64,000 nt of DNA from Saxidomus purpurata (lineage: Eukaryota > Mollusca > Bivalvia > Venerida > Veneridae), in the NCBI GenBank assembly GCA_022818135.1, contig JAFMSR010000009.1, forward strand, positions 27,535,573 through 27,599,572. The letters are read 5' to 3'. The translations under genes and the position numbers were made by a program. The notes below the pieces were generated by a model that saw only the letters and a program-made list of their open reading frames with translations, made no database searches and was not told where the DNA came from. Shown piece after piece: positions 46,111-57,140 of this stretch (position 1 is its first letter; the number at the start of each line of letters is the position of its first letter).

Positions 46111-49100
46111 GTGAGTGCATTATTATATATATATTATATTATTGTATTGTTTCTTTCATTTTCGAATAAAATCTCCAACTACAAAGTAAATATCTATTTG
46201 AATATTGCAATATTTAAAGCTTTGGTGAAGTGTCTTTTCACATTGTCATAGGATATCAACTAACAAAAATACCGTTGTTTTTATGGGATATTAACTTTTA
46301 CATACCTGGTAGTACGAAAGAAGAGCAGCGATGTCCGCCATGTTTTCCACAACAACCGCTTTGGGTAAAGTTCGTTTTCATTAGCTAAGTCGTTCCAGGA
46401 AGAAAATGCGTCGATGTTTTGTGGGTTTTTTTAAAAATTAATTGCCGCACTCTAGTTACTTACATCGCAGTTTCAGTTTTATGTTCGAATATATAACCCA
46501 AACAGCGATAATCGTGAGCAAGAACAGAAATCGGCACAATCATCGGATTTTCTTTCTACCGTGCGCGCACGGGTTGGTGTTGCAGATATCATGGCAGGTG
46601 TAAATCTTTCAGTCATGGTACAATAGACCAGGTTTAAGACCCGTGAAAAAATCATATTTCGTTAGTTGGCTTCTTATGTCAAAGTAAAAAGACAAAACAA
46701 AGCCGGAAAAAGCAAGCTACAAAACAAAGCCAGAAAAAGCAAGCTACAGAACAAAGCCGGAAAAAGCAAGCTACAAAACAAAGCCAGAAAAAGCAAGCTA
46801 CAGAACAAACCCGGAAAAAGCAAGCTACAAAACAAAGCGGAAAAGCAAGCTACAAAACAAAGCCAGAAAAAGCAAGCTACAAAACAAAGCCAGAAAAAGC
46901 AAGCTACAGAACAAAGCCGGAAAAAGCAAGCTACAAAACAAAGCCAGAAAAAGCAAGCTCCTATGTACAAAGCTACTAGTATTTACAGTATACAGAGCAT
47001 GGGATCAGATGACTGAAATAATTATACATAACTGTCCAAAGTAGCGGACAGAGATATTTCCACTATGCCGCTCTCTCTTCTCTGGAGTGAGTCTCGAGAG
47101 CGATTAATCTACTGAATTATAGGACCCTGTTTCACAAAAACAAAAAGTAGGATATGTAAGGAAATATTTTGCTTTATTTCACCAAAGCTGTACAAAACGG
47201 GGTTTATAAATATAAATAAATCTGAAATGCTTTATGCTTTTCTAAAGTCTAGGCAAGACACTTCGTACATAAGTTAAAGGTAGGTCGATTCAAATACTTA
47301 CAGTAAGTCGCTAAGATAAATGCGTTTTTAACTGACAGTTACACATGTAAACTTCTCCACCAGAGTAAGACTTTTAGTTAATAAAGAGAGCATTTTACCT
47401 ATTCAAAACTTATACATACCCTTGTACATGTGTATTTCTCATCGTGATATTTAGGCCTACTGTTAAAATTTAACTTGCGGTGTATCTGATTTTTTTTTCA
47501 CTATCTAAAGCTGAGGGGTATGTTGAGCCGACAAACTGCCACCAACCGACAACGTATCCGTTTATAACTGAGAAGCAATCCAGAATGTTCATCAAGGTCC
47601 ATAGAGGTCGTAGATCCGTTGACTGCACGGGGAAAATTGGTGTAAACATAGACTGTTTCAACGATGAAACAAGTTGTGAATGTAATATAAAGTCTTGCTC
47701 GGTAAGACATACTGTAGCCTTTATTTAACATTGTGGTGGACATAAACATATATTGCATGCATCTGATCTTTTCAAACCGTAAGCAAAATACATGTACATT
47801 AATCCTTTTTACAAAAATGAGTCAGTCGTATTTTCGTGATGCCTTTATCTTTATGTAACCATTGTTTATAGCCGTGGAACAAATTGATATGTACTTTTAT
47901 GCCTGTTTTCTATAAAACTTTCGTAATTCGTCTGGTGAGTGTATTTCTGTTGAACGGATTCTTATAACACATGCACCCGTACTGGGACTTTACTAATGCT
48001 CCATTGAATTAGTGTGCAACAATGGTAAAGAAGATCACATACACATATGATAATTATGGTCCACGTCTTAATAAATTATTCGTAAAGTGAACAATATACA
48101 TGCATATTTTGTAATGATAATCAGAATTACCTGCACAAAAATTCTTGTTAGGTAAGGTCATACAAGTAACTCCGTATATACACCATACATATTACTATCT
48201 CCATTTTTAGCTCGACTCATCTATGAAAAGGGGAGCTATCCTACTCGCCCCGGCGTCGGCGTCGGTGTCGGCGTCGGCGTTGGCGTCACACCTTGGTTAA
48301 GTTTTTCGTACCACCCCACTTTATCTCAGAAGTATTAGAGGTATGGCTTTGAAACTTACCATACTTGTTTACCATCATAACCTCCATCTACAGACAAGAG
48401 TACATAACTCTGTCAAGGTTTTTGACAGAATTATGGCCCTTTTTTACTTAGAAAGTGTATTGAGCTTGGTTAAGTTTTTCGTACCACCTCACTTTATTTC
48501 AAAACCATTGGAGGTATTGCTTTGAAACTAACCATACTTGTTTACCATCACGACCTTCATCAACAGACAAGAGGACATAACTCTGTCAAGGTTTTTGACA
48601 GAATTATGCCCCTTTTTTACCTGGAAAATACATTGAATATGGGTAAAATCCTCTTATTGCCTTAATCCTTTGAGATATTGCTTTGAAACTTTTAATGCTA
48701 TTTCACATCATTACCCCCATCTGTACGCAAGAGAAGGTAACTCTGTCAGGGATTTGTTTTAAAAATTAAGGCCTTTTATCGACTTAGAATCTTGGTTAAG
48801 TTTTTCGTACCAGTCCACTTTTTGACTGAACTGTTTGAGATATTAATTTGAAAGTTGGAATACTTGTTTACCATCATGATTCCCAAACATGGGCAGGAGA
48901 AGGTAATTCTGTCAAGGATTTTATTTGAATTATGGCCTTTTTGACTTAGAAACTCAGTTAAACTTTTCATTCTTGTCCACTTGTTAACTTAACCATTTGA
49001 GATATTACTTTGAAAGTTGGAGTACTTATGTACCATCGTAAGACCTATCTGTAAGCAAAAGAAGATAACTCTGTGAAAAATTTTCTTGATTTGTACTTAG

Positions 49101-52100
49101 AAATTCCTAGTTAAAGTCTTGTGTGCCCTTAACTGTCAAAGTTTTGTTTTATTGGCAAGCACTAAAAAAGTCGAGCACGCTGTCCTACTGACAGCTCTTG
49201 TTCTATTACCCCTGACTGACAAGTTCTGCTTTTATACCTAAAATATGTCTCTAGACTAGACATTGCGATCAGTAAATAAATAAGATTTTTAAAAAATCTA
49301 TCAGAACAAGGCATGCAATGGATAGTGATGGTGATATCACGTGACATTTCCCGCATATGGAGGACGACTTTTTCTAACCATATACAGTAAAACATTTAAG
49401 TGCACAATTAATGTAGGTGTTTGTTAATACATGTTTATTTAAAACATTAAGTCCAGATGAGATAAATCAGTATTGCATTCGATGCGACTTTTAAATTGTG
49501 GTTACCCTTTACACCAGGGACAACATAATTTGCCATTCCATTTCAATTGTCTTATAAAATAAGTAGAAAAATAAACTTTTCAGACAGAGTCAGACCGCGA
49601 GCATTACTGTCAAGGAAGACAGTGTGGAACTGGTCAGAGTTGTTACCTGTCAGTTCCGTGCCCTGTCCACTGGACAAGCGCGTGTACAGGTAAAATGATC
49701 TTAGTAGTAAAATGTGATTTATTTCATCGCTTCTAGAATCTGTCTTATACAAACACAAACCTTTGTTCTGATGGATATACAAGTTTTCATCTGTGAATGA
49801 AACCTTAAGGAATGAAACGTAAAAAAAGGTTCGAAATAGAAGAGATCTTGAGTTCATTTTTAAATGCAAGTTGTTGATAAGTTTCGATCTTGCAGATTTT
49901 TTTAACGGAAGGTTACTTCTGAAGAGCGCCTAAATATAAGCTGTCGATCGAATATAAATTAGATTTTTTTTATTAACATGTTAAATTTAATTGTTGTCTT
50001 AACATCTAGAGCGAGCGTGATATGAGGTTGTCGTAATTACTTTGTTGTTTTCTTCTTCAGATGACGCATGCCTTAGTTACCCGTGCAAGCATGGCACGTG
50101 TACTGATGGAGATGGAACATACACATGCACGTGTGAGGCGGGCTATGAAGGAATAGACTGTGAAATAGGTTACTAGTTTCGATACTCTTATGCCTGAAAC
50201 AAAGATGATGCTTATTTTAAAAGTAGAATCTAAACAATTATAAAAACGAACGATAATTTTTTAAGTAATTATTCAGTGCAATTATTTCAGTCATTTTCTA
50301 AAAACACAAATCGGGTTTGCTTATCTCTTTATGATCTTTACATTTACATAACTTCATCGCTGTCCTGTTGACATCTGCTGATTTAAATTGCTAATAATGA
50401 AGCTTATTATAAAACAAATTCAACGATTTGGTTTGTGCGACTCTCAAGGCCAATCTGATCTTTCTTCTCCTTCAACAGTTCTATATAAAACATCTATTAA
50501 TAAGTAAAATAAGGTTGCAAACGAAGCAGTTTAAAAGCAACTCGTTTATCTCAAATTAATTTATAATTTATTCATTCGCAGAAGCAAACGAATGTGAAAG
50601 CAACCCTTGTCTAAATGGCGCCACCTGTCACGATCATCTGAACAGTTACACTTGCACATGCGCAGAGGATTTCACCGGAACCAACTGTGAAATTGGTAAA
50701 ATGTACTGCATTGTACGCTCTATAAAAAGGCGTCATTAAGCGAAAAAAGGCGTAATAACGCGAAAATAAAGGCGTTGTAACACGAATATAAAGGCGCAAT
50801 AACTCAAAATAAAGGCACAATAACGCTAAACAAATGTATATTTACGCTAATATAAGGCGTTATTACTCGAAAGAAAGACGTAGTTACGCGAAAATAAAGT
50901 CTTAATAACGCCTTTTTGCTCCACTTTCTACTCCAAATAACACACTTATCCCATCCAAGCTTAATTCTGTATTTTTACTTTGAGGAATGTACCTAAATCC
51001 TCAAACAATTGTTGACCTCTTTACATTGCCAAAACAATGTTCTATTGTCTCCGATTCTGCTTTACAGAAAAAACAAAGGTCCGATTCTTTCAGAGTTAAA
51101 GTTTTAAGGTATTTGTTAACGGGTAGAATAAAATTCGGAACTGCAACCACTGCATATTACGATCTTTTGTAACTTTAAAAGGGTTACTATAAATGATTTT
51201 CCAGTTATTTTCCTCGAAAGGAAATTGTTCTTTCCGTTTAACTTGGCTTGTTGGATATTCATTATTCATATTTAACAAAGTGTATATGTCCCTACATCCA
51301 GTTGCAGATTTCAGAAATACTTTTGCTGATAGTGTTATTACAGGGTTGTCAATGTTTTCTACATTTTCTTCTGTCTTTCAATTGAGATTCATTGTTTTAT
51401 GAAAAGTTTTTGTAGCTGTTGTTATGCCCAGATAGAGTAAAGTATTTATTTGTAAATTAGATTTAAGTTCTTCTTTTGTCAAAAGTTTATTTTTTTCTAT
51501 ACAAATCATTGATATATCTTACGCCATTCTCATACCATGTTTTCCAATATAGACTATGATTTCCCACTGAAATATTGTGGTTATAAATTCTTTTTTAAGA
51601 TTTAAAGATGTAATATTTTTTTAAGATTTAAAGATTTTAAGAATAAAAAAAAAATTCCTGTGTGTCTTTAATAGGATTAGTGGCAATAAAGTTTGAGAAA
51701 GCCATTAAAACATTTTTTTCAAAACATATTGGTTGTTTTTGAGCCATTTTGTCAACATAATGTTTACCACAGTTTAAAATTTCCCCAATTCAAACATATG
51801 ATTTGTCAGTGATATCCACTTTCCTTCTGTTCTAATTGCTTTTCTAATCCATGTTAATTTTAGACTTTAAATGAAACAATCTATATTAGTCATCCTTAGT
51901 CCTCCCTCACAATAATCTTTAATTAAGACAGATTTGTTTTACTTTTGCACGTCTATTCCACAAAAAAATCAAAACGGGTGTTATTTAATTCTTTAATTAT
52001 CTTATCACCTGAATCTTGGAGGGAAAGGAATAAGTGGATAAGAGATGACAGTGAGAGACTATTCATAACTGCAACTCTTCCGATTGGAGTGAGATATCTT

Positions 52101-55100
52101 CTTTTCCAAACATTAACCTTAGTTATTTATTTTTTCAATTTATCATCATAATTTACCTTATCATTTTTCTAGGTCAACATGAAATTTTATTCCCAATAAC
52201 TGAAAGCTGGTTTTTCCTCAGTCTAGTTTAAACATGGTTTTTATGGATGCAGAAGTAAACTTTTTAGAACCAATCCAGATCACCTGAGTTTTCTCAAAGT
52301 TGATTTTAAGGCCAGATATGCTAGCAAAGTAGTCTAATACTGATAATGCTCCATTTAATCATTTACTTTATCCACAAGAATGAGAGATGTATCATCTGCA
52401 AAAAAGGACAGTAAATGTTTTACTCCATTGACTCTTAGACCTTTGATATTTTTATTATTTTTCATCAGCTGGGTTAGAATCTCAGTACACAAGATAAATA
52501 GGTTACTAGTAAGTGACAAAGGGTCACCTTGTCGACAGCCGCGGCCAATACTAAATAATTCTATTAAAAAGCCACACTGACATGTGCATGATTGTATATA
52601 GAACATCTGAAAAAAAGAAAAAACAAACACCACATACATAAAAATTTACAATGCCCAAATTCTAGCTACTTCTGATTTAGCACCTTGAGTCTGGTCTTGG
52701 AGAGAGAAGACGTTTGTCTTAGTGTTGATATATTGTGTGTTTTAGCAGTTTCTCTTATGCACCATGTCACAGTATATCACTGTATGAGTGTCGAGTTGAG
52801 GAGTTTGGAGTTAAGTCATTGATTGACAGCATTCAGTTTCACAAAAACCTGTCACGAGCAGATGTAAATGTGATGTCAGCTTAGTTACACACGGTGTTAA
52901 ATATCACTAGTAGCCTAACATTTACAAAAACTTTATATGCAGTGATGCCAGGTGATTTAAGCTGAAATAAACAAACCCAAGAAACTGCATTGTGTTTAAA
53001 TTTATTTTTAGTAATTTTCACAAAAAGCCATAGTTTACACTGGCAAAAAAAGAATTTTTGCAAAAAGGTTATGTCATTATTTTTCCAGAAATTAAATTGC
53101 AATAAGTTAGTCTCTATAAAAACACGTCCATAAAATTTCTTGATATTTTGATTTTCAGCAGTGACCACCCTTAAAACGCCTTTGTTTCGCGTTATTACGC
53201 CTTTTCTTTCGCCTTATAATGACTCCGCGTTACTACGCCTTCATCCGCATTATTATCCCTTTACTTTGCATTAGGATGCCTTGTTTCGTGTTACTACGAC
53301 TTTTTCGCATTATAACGCCTTTTTTCGCGTTATTACGACTTTACAATATATTTTTTCTATCAGATGGTCCTAAAAGGCTTTCGTAGATTTATGTTGCTTT
53401 TACAAATATTTCCATGTTTATGGACATAACACTGGAGAACAACTTTTGTCCAGACAGGCAAAGCTCTTCATGAATTCTCACATATATTTTATACAATACA
53501 TTTTTTCAGTTTATCTCTTTAGACTTTTGATCAAAAGTTTATTTAATCTTTATTTAATTTTAAGTCCTTATCAAACATTTCCGAACTAGTGAGATGATAC
53601 ATATTTCCTCTATTACTGTTTGATCCTTATTAAAAAAAGTCTTAAGAACCTGCAAGTTTTGAACTTTTGTAAACAAGGGATTTATACATTTTCAAATTTT
53701 TAGACATGTGTAGGCCACAGTTTCCATCCGGTGCCGATGTAGTTTTTCTCCTAGATGCATCAATAAGTCAAAACAACACTTGGTTTGAAAAACAGAGGCA
53801 ATACGTCAATGACTTCATTTATAATTTTCCAATCGGGCCGGCTGATTTCCAAATTGCGTTGGTGATAGTTTCAAGAAACGCAACTATTGAATTCTATCTA
53901 AATAGTTACACCGATGCCTCATTGATGATTTCCCACGTAAATTCTGTTCAGACAGAGAATGGGCCTAGTTTTACTGGAAAAGGTCTCCAGAAAATTCGAG
54001 AAGAAGTATTTGAAGCCGACAATGGGGCACGACAAGATGTGTACAAATATGTCATTGTACTTTCTGACGGATTGTCGTCCGATGTGACTGACACAGTTCT
54101 ACAAGCAGGTTTGTTGAACCTGATGGGCGTTAATATCATGTCCGTTGCTACTGGAAACAATATCAACCAAAAAGAATTAATAGATATCGCCAGTCACTGG
54201 AATAGGGTCTTTCCATCAAGCAACAGAGATGCCGTCAATGCAATTTTAAAAACGCATGTTATGGATGAATGTCCAGGTATGTATATATTGAATTATACTA
54301 AGGTCGAAAAGAAAAGCCCTAAGGAAAAATGGACACGCACGTAGTTCGCAACCTGTCGATTTATATGCGTCGACGTATAGCATCAGTTATTGACAGTCAT
54401 GGAAAGATATTATTTAGGGTTGACTGAGGTAGAGAGAAACATGGCATGGACCAAAAACCAGAGGCTTCATGCAGTCTTCTGATGCTTAGGCTGATCTTGA
54501 TCCATACCGGTCGTAAAACTTTTAACTTCGTTTGCTCAGCGAGGCTCATTTGTTAAATAGCAATATTTTAGTATTATACACAAAAAACCTACGTTGCACG
54601 TTGATGTAATGACGTCATTAATTATCTAGTACATGCACATACGATCCTTATTATTTTCAGATTGTTACCACAGCACTACTGACGTTGCAATTATGATCGA
54701 CCACTCAAGTGACATTTCCTTTGTCAATCACGACAAGCATATTTCCGCTCTGAATATGTTTTTAAAAGCGATACCTATTGAAGCAGACAGTGTTCACGTC
54801 AGCTGTTTTAAGTTTTCACAAGATGTTGAAAACGTTTTTAATTTTAATCAGTATTTCTCTGCCTCTGACATGACAATCAAAGTGAATGGAATTCAACAGT
54901 CTTCATCACCTGCGAATGTCACAAACGCCATTAAATATTTGAGACGGGTCGGATTTCAATCCACCGCTGGTGCAAGAACAAACACAAGGAAACTAGCACT
55001 GCTTGTTACAAGTGGAGATTTTGAAAACGAAAACCAGACTGAATTGATGACAGAAGTTAAAAACTTAAAAAATGATGGTGTTATTTTAGCTAGCATTTCT

Positions 55101-55250
55101 ATTGGTCGAACTGTTGACATAACGTCATTACTTGAAATGGTGTCTGATCCGATGTATGTTTATGTTTTAGTGGAAGAATTTAATATCGATTACAAGGTAT
55201 TGTATTCTTTGATTGGCTCATTAGATTTTGATGTATGTGATATGGACTAG
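46062..55250 (+). CDS. Secreted EGF-EGF-vWA-vWA protein, 7 exons, 576 aa
   Basis: Exons 46062-46110, 47511-47701, 49584-49689, 50061-50168, 50582-50695, 53704-54276 and 54661-55250 join with exact phase agreement at every junction and total 1731 bases including the stop. Domain order: signal peptide (residues 1-16, cleavage probably before AEGYVEP); cysteine-rich region (to 115); EGF-like 1 (116-151); EGF-like 2 (152-189), with the calcium-binding and Asx-hydroxylation patterns; vWA 1 (190-380), with an intact MIDAS (D207-x-S209-x-S211, T280, D311); vWA 2 (381-576), with a degenerate MIDAS. Similar EGF/vWA combinations occur in matrilin-like extracellular matrix and shell-matrix proteins, so a matrix or adhesion role outside the cell is a reasonable inference. 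There is no transmembrane or GPI segment at the C-terminus. I do not recognise a specific named orthologue. Confidence 0.87.
46111..47510. other. EGF/vWA gene intron 1
   Basis: It contains the 27-bp minisatellite at 46690-46960. Otherwise it is unremarkable. Confidence 0.55.
46690..46960 (+). repeat. 27-bp minisatellite, about 10 copies
   Basis: The unit 'agccagaaaaagcaagctac' plus 'aaaacaa' equals nine codons and gives an artefactual Lys/Gln-rich open frame. It lies within intron 1 of the EGF/vWA gene, and I find no sign that it is coding. Confidence 0.92.
47511..47701 (+). CDS. EGF/vWA gene exon 2: cysteine-rich N-terminal region
   Basis: Acceptor 'ctatctaaag', donor 'tcg|gtaaga'. It encodes [20 protein letters not shown], then [15 protein letters not shown], then [12 protein letters not shown]. 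It has six cysteines, and no family is recognised. It ends in phase 0. Confidence 0.82.
47702..49583. other. EGF/vWA gene intron 2
   Basis: More than half is the dispersed element at 48208-49203. The rest is AT-rich. Confidence 0.55.
48208..49203 (+). mobile_element. Full-length copy of the ~1-kb dispersed repeat
   Basis: It begins 'ttttagctcgactcatctat', followed by a GC-rich 'ggcgtc' hexamer run (48250-48290). It continues through four related sub-units with 'accatacttgtttaccatca' and 'ctctgtcaaggtttttgaca', and ends 'gacagctcttgttc'. From 48705 it matches window positions 1-515 almost base for base. There is no coding frame. The two ends share a weak inverted similarity around 'gctcgact'. 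Confidence 0.78.
49584..49689 (+). CDS. EGF/vWA gene exon 3: cysteine-rich region, second part
   Basis: Acceptor 'aacttttcag', donor 'acag|gtaaaa'. It encodes [19 protein letters not shown], then [16 protein letters not shown], with five cysteines. It is phase 0 in and leaves one base. Confidence 0.85.
50061..50168 (+). CDS. EGF/vWA gene exon 4: EGF-like domain 1
   Basis: Acceptor 'tcttcttcag'. It encodes [20 protein letters not shown], then [15 protein letters not shown], a complete six-cysteine EGF-like domain on one exon. Its donor 'atag|gttact' is weak, and unspliced reading would hit a stop two codons after the junction. Confidence 0.88.
50582..50695 (+). CDS. EGF/vWA gene exon 5: calcium-binding EGF domain 2
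   Basis: Acceptor 'tcattcgcag', donor 'attg|gtaaaa'. It encodes [20 protein letters not shown], then [18 protein letters not shown]. 'EANEC' fits the EGF-CA start pattern and C-H-D-x4-Y-T-C-T-C fits the Asx hydroxylation site, so calcium binding is expected. It is phase 1 at both ends. Confidence 0.9.
50722..50917. repeat. ~22-bp degenerate minisatellite, left arm
   Basis: Units like 'aaaggcgtaataacgcgaaa' recur about nine times with drift. The same motif occurs in reverse complement at 53173-53345, flanking the LINE between them. Confidence 0.88.
50960..52640 (-). mobile_element. L1/Tx1-like LINE relic within intron 5 of the EGF/vWA gene
   Basis: Read on the minus strand from 52640: [14 protein letters not shown], then [18 protein letters not shown] and [15 protein letters not shown]. 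These are RT motifs, with the catalytic 'ADD' at about 52391-52399. Downstream, with stops and frameshifts, come [33 protein letters not shown] and a [10 protein letters not shown] motif, the usual order in L1-like ORF2 C-terminal regions. It is 5'-truncated just before the RT core, dead, and antisense to the host gene. Confidence 0.82.
53173..53345. repeat. ~22-bp degenerate minisatellite, right (inverted) arm
   Basis: 'cgcgttattacgcctttt'-type units are the reverse complement of the array at 50722-50917. The two arrays enclose about 2.25 kb that includes the LINE relic. Confidence 0.88.
53704..54276 (+). CDS. EGF/vWA gene exon 6: vWA domain 1 (intact MIDAS)
   Basis: Acceptor 'caaatttttag', donor 'ccag|gtatgt'. 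It encodes [19 protein letters not shown], then [14 protein letters not shown] and [14 protein letters not shown]. The DxSxS motif, the loop Thr and the Asp of 'SDG' make a complete metal-ion-dependent adhesion site. The exon carries the whole vWA fold (191 codons). N-glycosylation sequons are at N213 and N248. Confidence 0.9.
54277..54660. other. EGF/vWA gene intron 6
   Basis: A 384-base intron. It includes a CRE-like octamer (tgacgtca, 54610-54617) close to the 3' splice site. Nothing else was noted. Confidence 0.5.
54661..55250 (+). CDS. EGF/vWA gene exon 7: vWA domain 2 (degenerate MIDAS) and stop
   Basis: Acceptor 'attattttcag'. It encodes [20 protein letters not shown], then [16 protein letters not shown], and ends [11 protein letters not shown] and stop. 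The MIDAS reads D394-H-S396-S-D398, so the third serine is Asp. The Asp of the 'SDG' loop is replaced by Ser ('VTSGD'). Normal divalent-metal-dependent ligand binding is therefore doubtful here. Confidence 0.88.
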
Positions 55251-56424
55251 ATTATGGTATCATTATGGTACGTTGGTCGGTTGGTAGATCTTTAGTTTCC
55301 TTGAGAAGTCTTTGACCTATATGTGTCAGATTTGGTAAGGACATTGGTCACAAACAGTAGATACATACTATTTATTTTTAGGCCACTGGGTCTTGAATTT
55401 AAAAATTATTTCCGCCTAATAACTTAAAAATGATTTTGGTCATAGTCTTCAAACTTAATAATCGTAAAGCTTATAAATTGTAGCTGGTCCCTAATGAATT
55501 TAGGGACACTAGGTAAAAAGTTCAAGTTTACAGTGTTATTGAATTAAAAAAACAACTGTTTATTTTTGGGTTACGAGGTCAAAGGGTAAGGTCGCCGTGA
55601 TATTTAAAAACTGTTTCCGCTTAAATACTTAACAACCCTTTGATCTAGTGTCTTCAAACGTGCTAGGATTATTGTGTACGAGAATTGGATGACTGCTATT
55701 ATCTCTAATATTCTGCATTGCCGTTACTTGGTGGGTTGGGCAGGGAGGCATATATGTTTTACAAACAACTCTTACTATTAGTTCTTTAATTGTAGCTGAA
55801 GCTCTGCTAGTCTCACCAATGATGGGAGCGCCATGCAATAGTGTAAAAACAACAATATATATATTTGCTTGAGATGTCGCCTTAAAGTACATGTTTGCCC
55901 TTTAGTGTAAATGTTTAAGTGAGTCTTCAAAATTAATTATTGGATGATAAGATAATTATATCATTAGTATGATTTCACGAATTGTGAAATAGCAAAGATT
56001 TGTAATGATAGGTAATGGCAGATACTTGGCAATGTTTTTGTGTGTGTTTTAGTTGCATTCAAAGTATTGTATATCATCAGATGCCTTAAACATAATTAGT
56101 TGCTATAAACAATAAATCTGTTTGTAATTTACAATCCGCTTTCAGTTTGATTATAAACTATTATTGCGTACCATTTTAATAAAATTGCCCGGTTAAGTTT
56201 ACTTAAGGTGTTAACATAATATGTACAAATGTATGTACTGTTACTAGAAAAATGAAAAGTAGCAAAAATGTGAAGTTACAGACTCGTCTTTTTAGGAAGA
56301 TTAACCTTTTTGCAAATCAAATATAAATCAATACCTTATGTATCTTCTACTTATAAGTTATTTTAATGACCTTTTGTTTTTGTTTTCGCAGCAATATAAC
56401 GATGTCCTTTCATTGCAGTAACGG
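55251..56424 (+). other. 3' flank of the EGF/vWA gene
   Basis: It probably includes the 3' untranslated region. Candidate poly(A) signals are ATTAAA near 55546 and AATAAA at 56111-56116. 55300-55640 has the 'ggtcaaagggtaaggtc' style of the dispersed monomers. No gene is seen. Confidence 0.4.
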
Positions 56425-57040
56425 ACAGGCTTACGGTTAAAGATCATTTCTATAAACCTTGCCTCGCGGCAGAGGATAATAAAACATGGGCTTACGGTTA
56501 AAGATCATTTCTATAAACCCTGCCTCGCGGCAGAGGATAATAAAACATGGGCTTACGGTTAAAGATCATTTCTATAAACACTGCCTCGCGGCAGAGGATA
56601 ATAAAAACAGGGTTACGGTTAAAAACCATTTCTGTAAACCCTGCCTCGCGGCAGAGGATAATAAAACATGGGCTTACGGTTAAAGATCATTTCTATAAAC
56701 CCTGCCTCGCGGCAGAGGATAATAAAAAAACAGGCTTACGGTTAAAGACCATTTCTATAAACCCTGCCTCGCGGCAGAGGATAATAAAACATGGGCTTAC
56801 GGTTAAAGACCATTTCTATAAACCCTGCCTCGCGGCAGAGGATAATAAAACATGGGCTTACGGTTAAATATCATTTCTATAAACCCTGCCTCGCGGCAGA
56901 GGATAATAAAAAACAGGCTAACGGTTAAAGATCATTTCTATAAACCCTGCCTCGCAGCAGAGGATAATAAAAAACAGGATGACAGTTAAAGACCATTTCT
57001 ATAAACCGTGCTTCGCGGCAGAGAATAATAAAAAACAGTT
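56425..57040 (+). repeat. 61-bp satellite with an internal hairpin, about 10 copies
   Basis: The unit is 'cttacggttaaagatcattt', 'ctataaaccctgcctcgcgg', 'cagaggataataaaacatgg' plus one base, with a measured period of 61 (56431, 56492, 56553). Each unit contains the hairpin 'ctgcc-tcgc-ggcag'. Copies are very similar, so the array is young. It lies between the EGF/vWA gene and the minus-strand gene. Confidence 0.95.
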
Positions 57041-57046
57041 GCTTTG

Positions 57047-57140
57047 TAAAGGTGAAGCCGCCACAGAGGAGTGGTAGCAAAGACGCTTTATGGTTGAAGG
57101 TTTAGTTCGATCCCAACCCGTGCCAGGGTGGTCTCTTCGA
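57047..57140 (+). mobile_element. Possible tRNA-SINE head
   Basis: 'gaggagtggtagcaaagacg' could be an A box and 'ggtttagttcgatcccaacc' a B box, followed by 'gccagggtggtctcttcga'. No second copy was found in the window, so this is tentative. Confidence 0.4.

Noticed and set aside
46666..47016. Lys/Gln-rich 116-codon open frame
   Set aside because: It is generated by the 27-bp minisatellite inside intron 1 of the EGF/vWA gene. The mirror frame on the other strand is equally open.
56486..56867. Open frames across the 61-bp satellite
   Set aside because: They arise because the unit lacks stops in the frames used. Sequence identity at DNA level, including the hairpin, shows no codon-level constraint.
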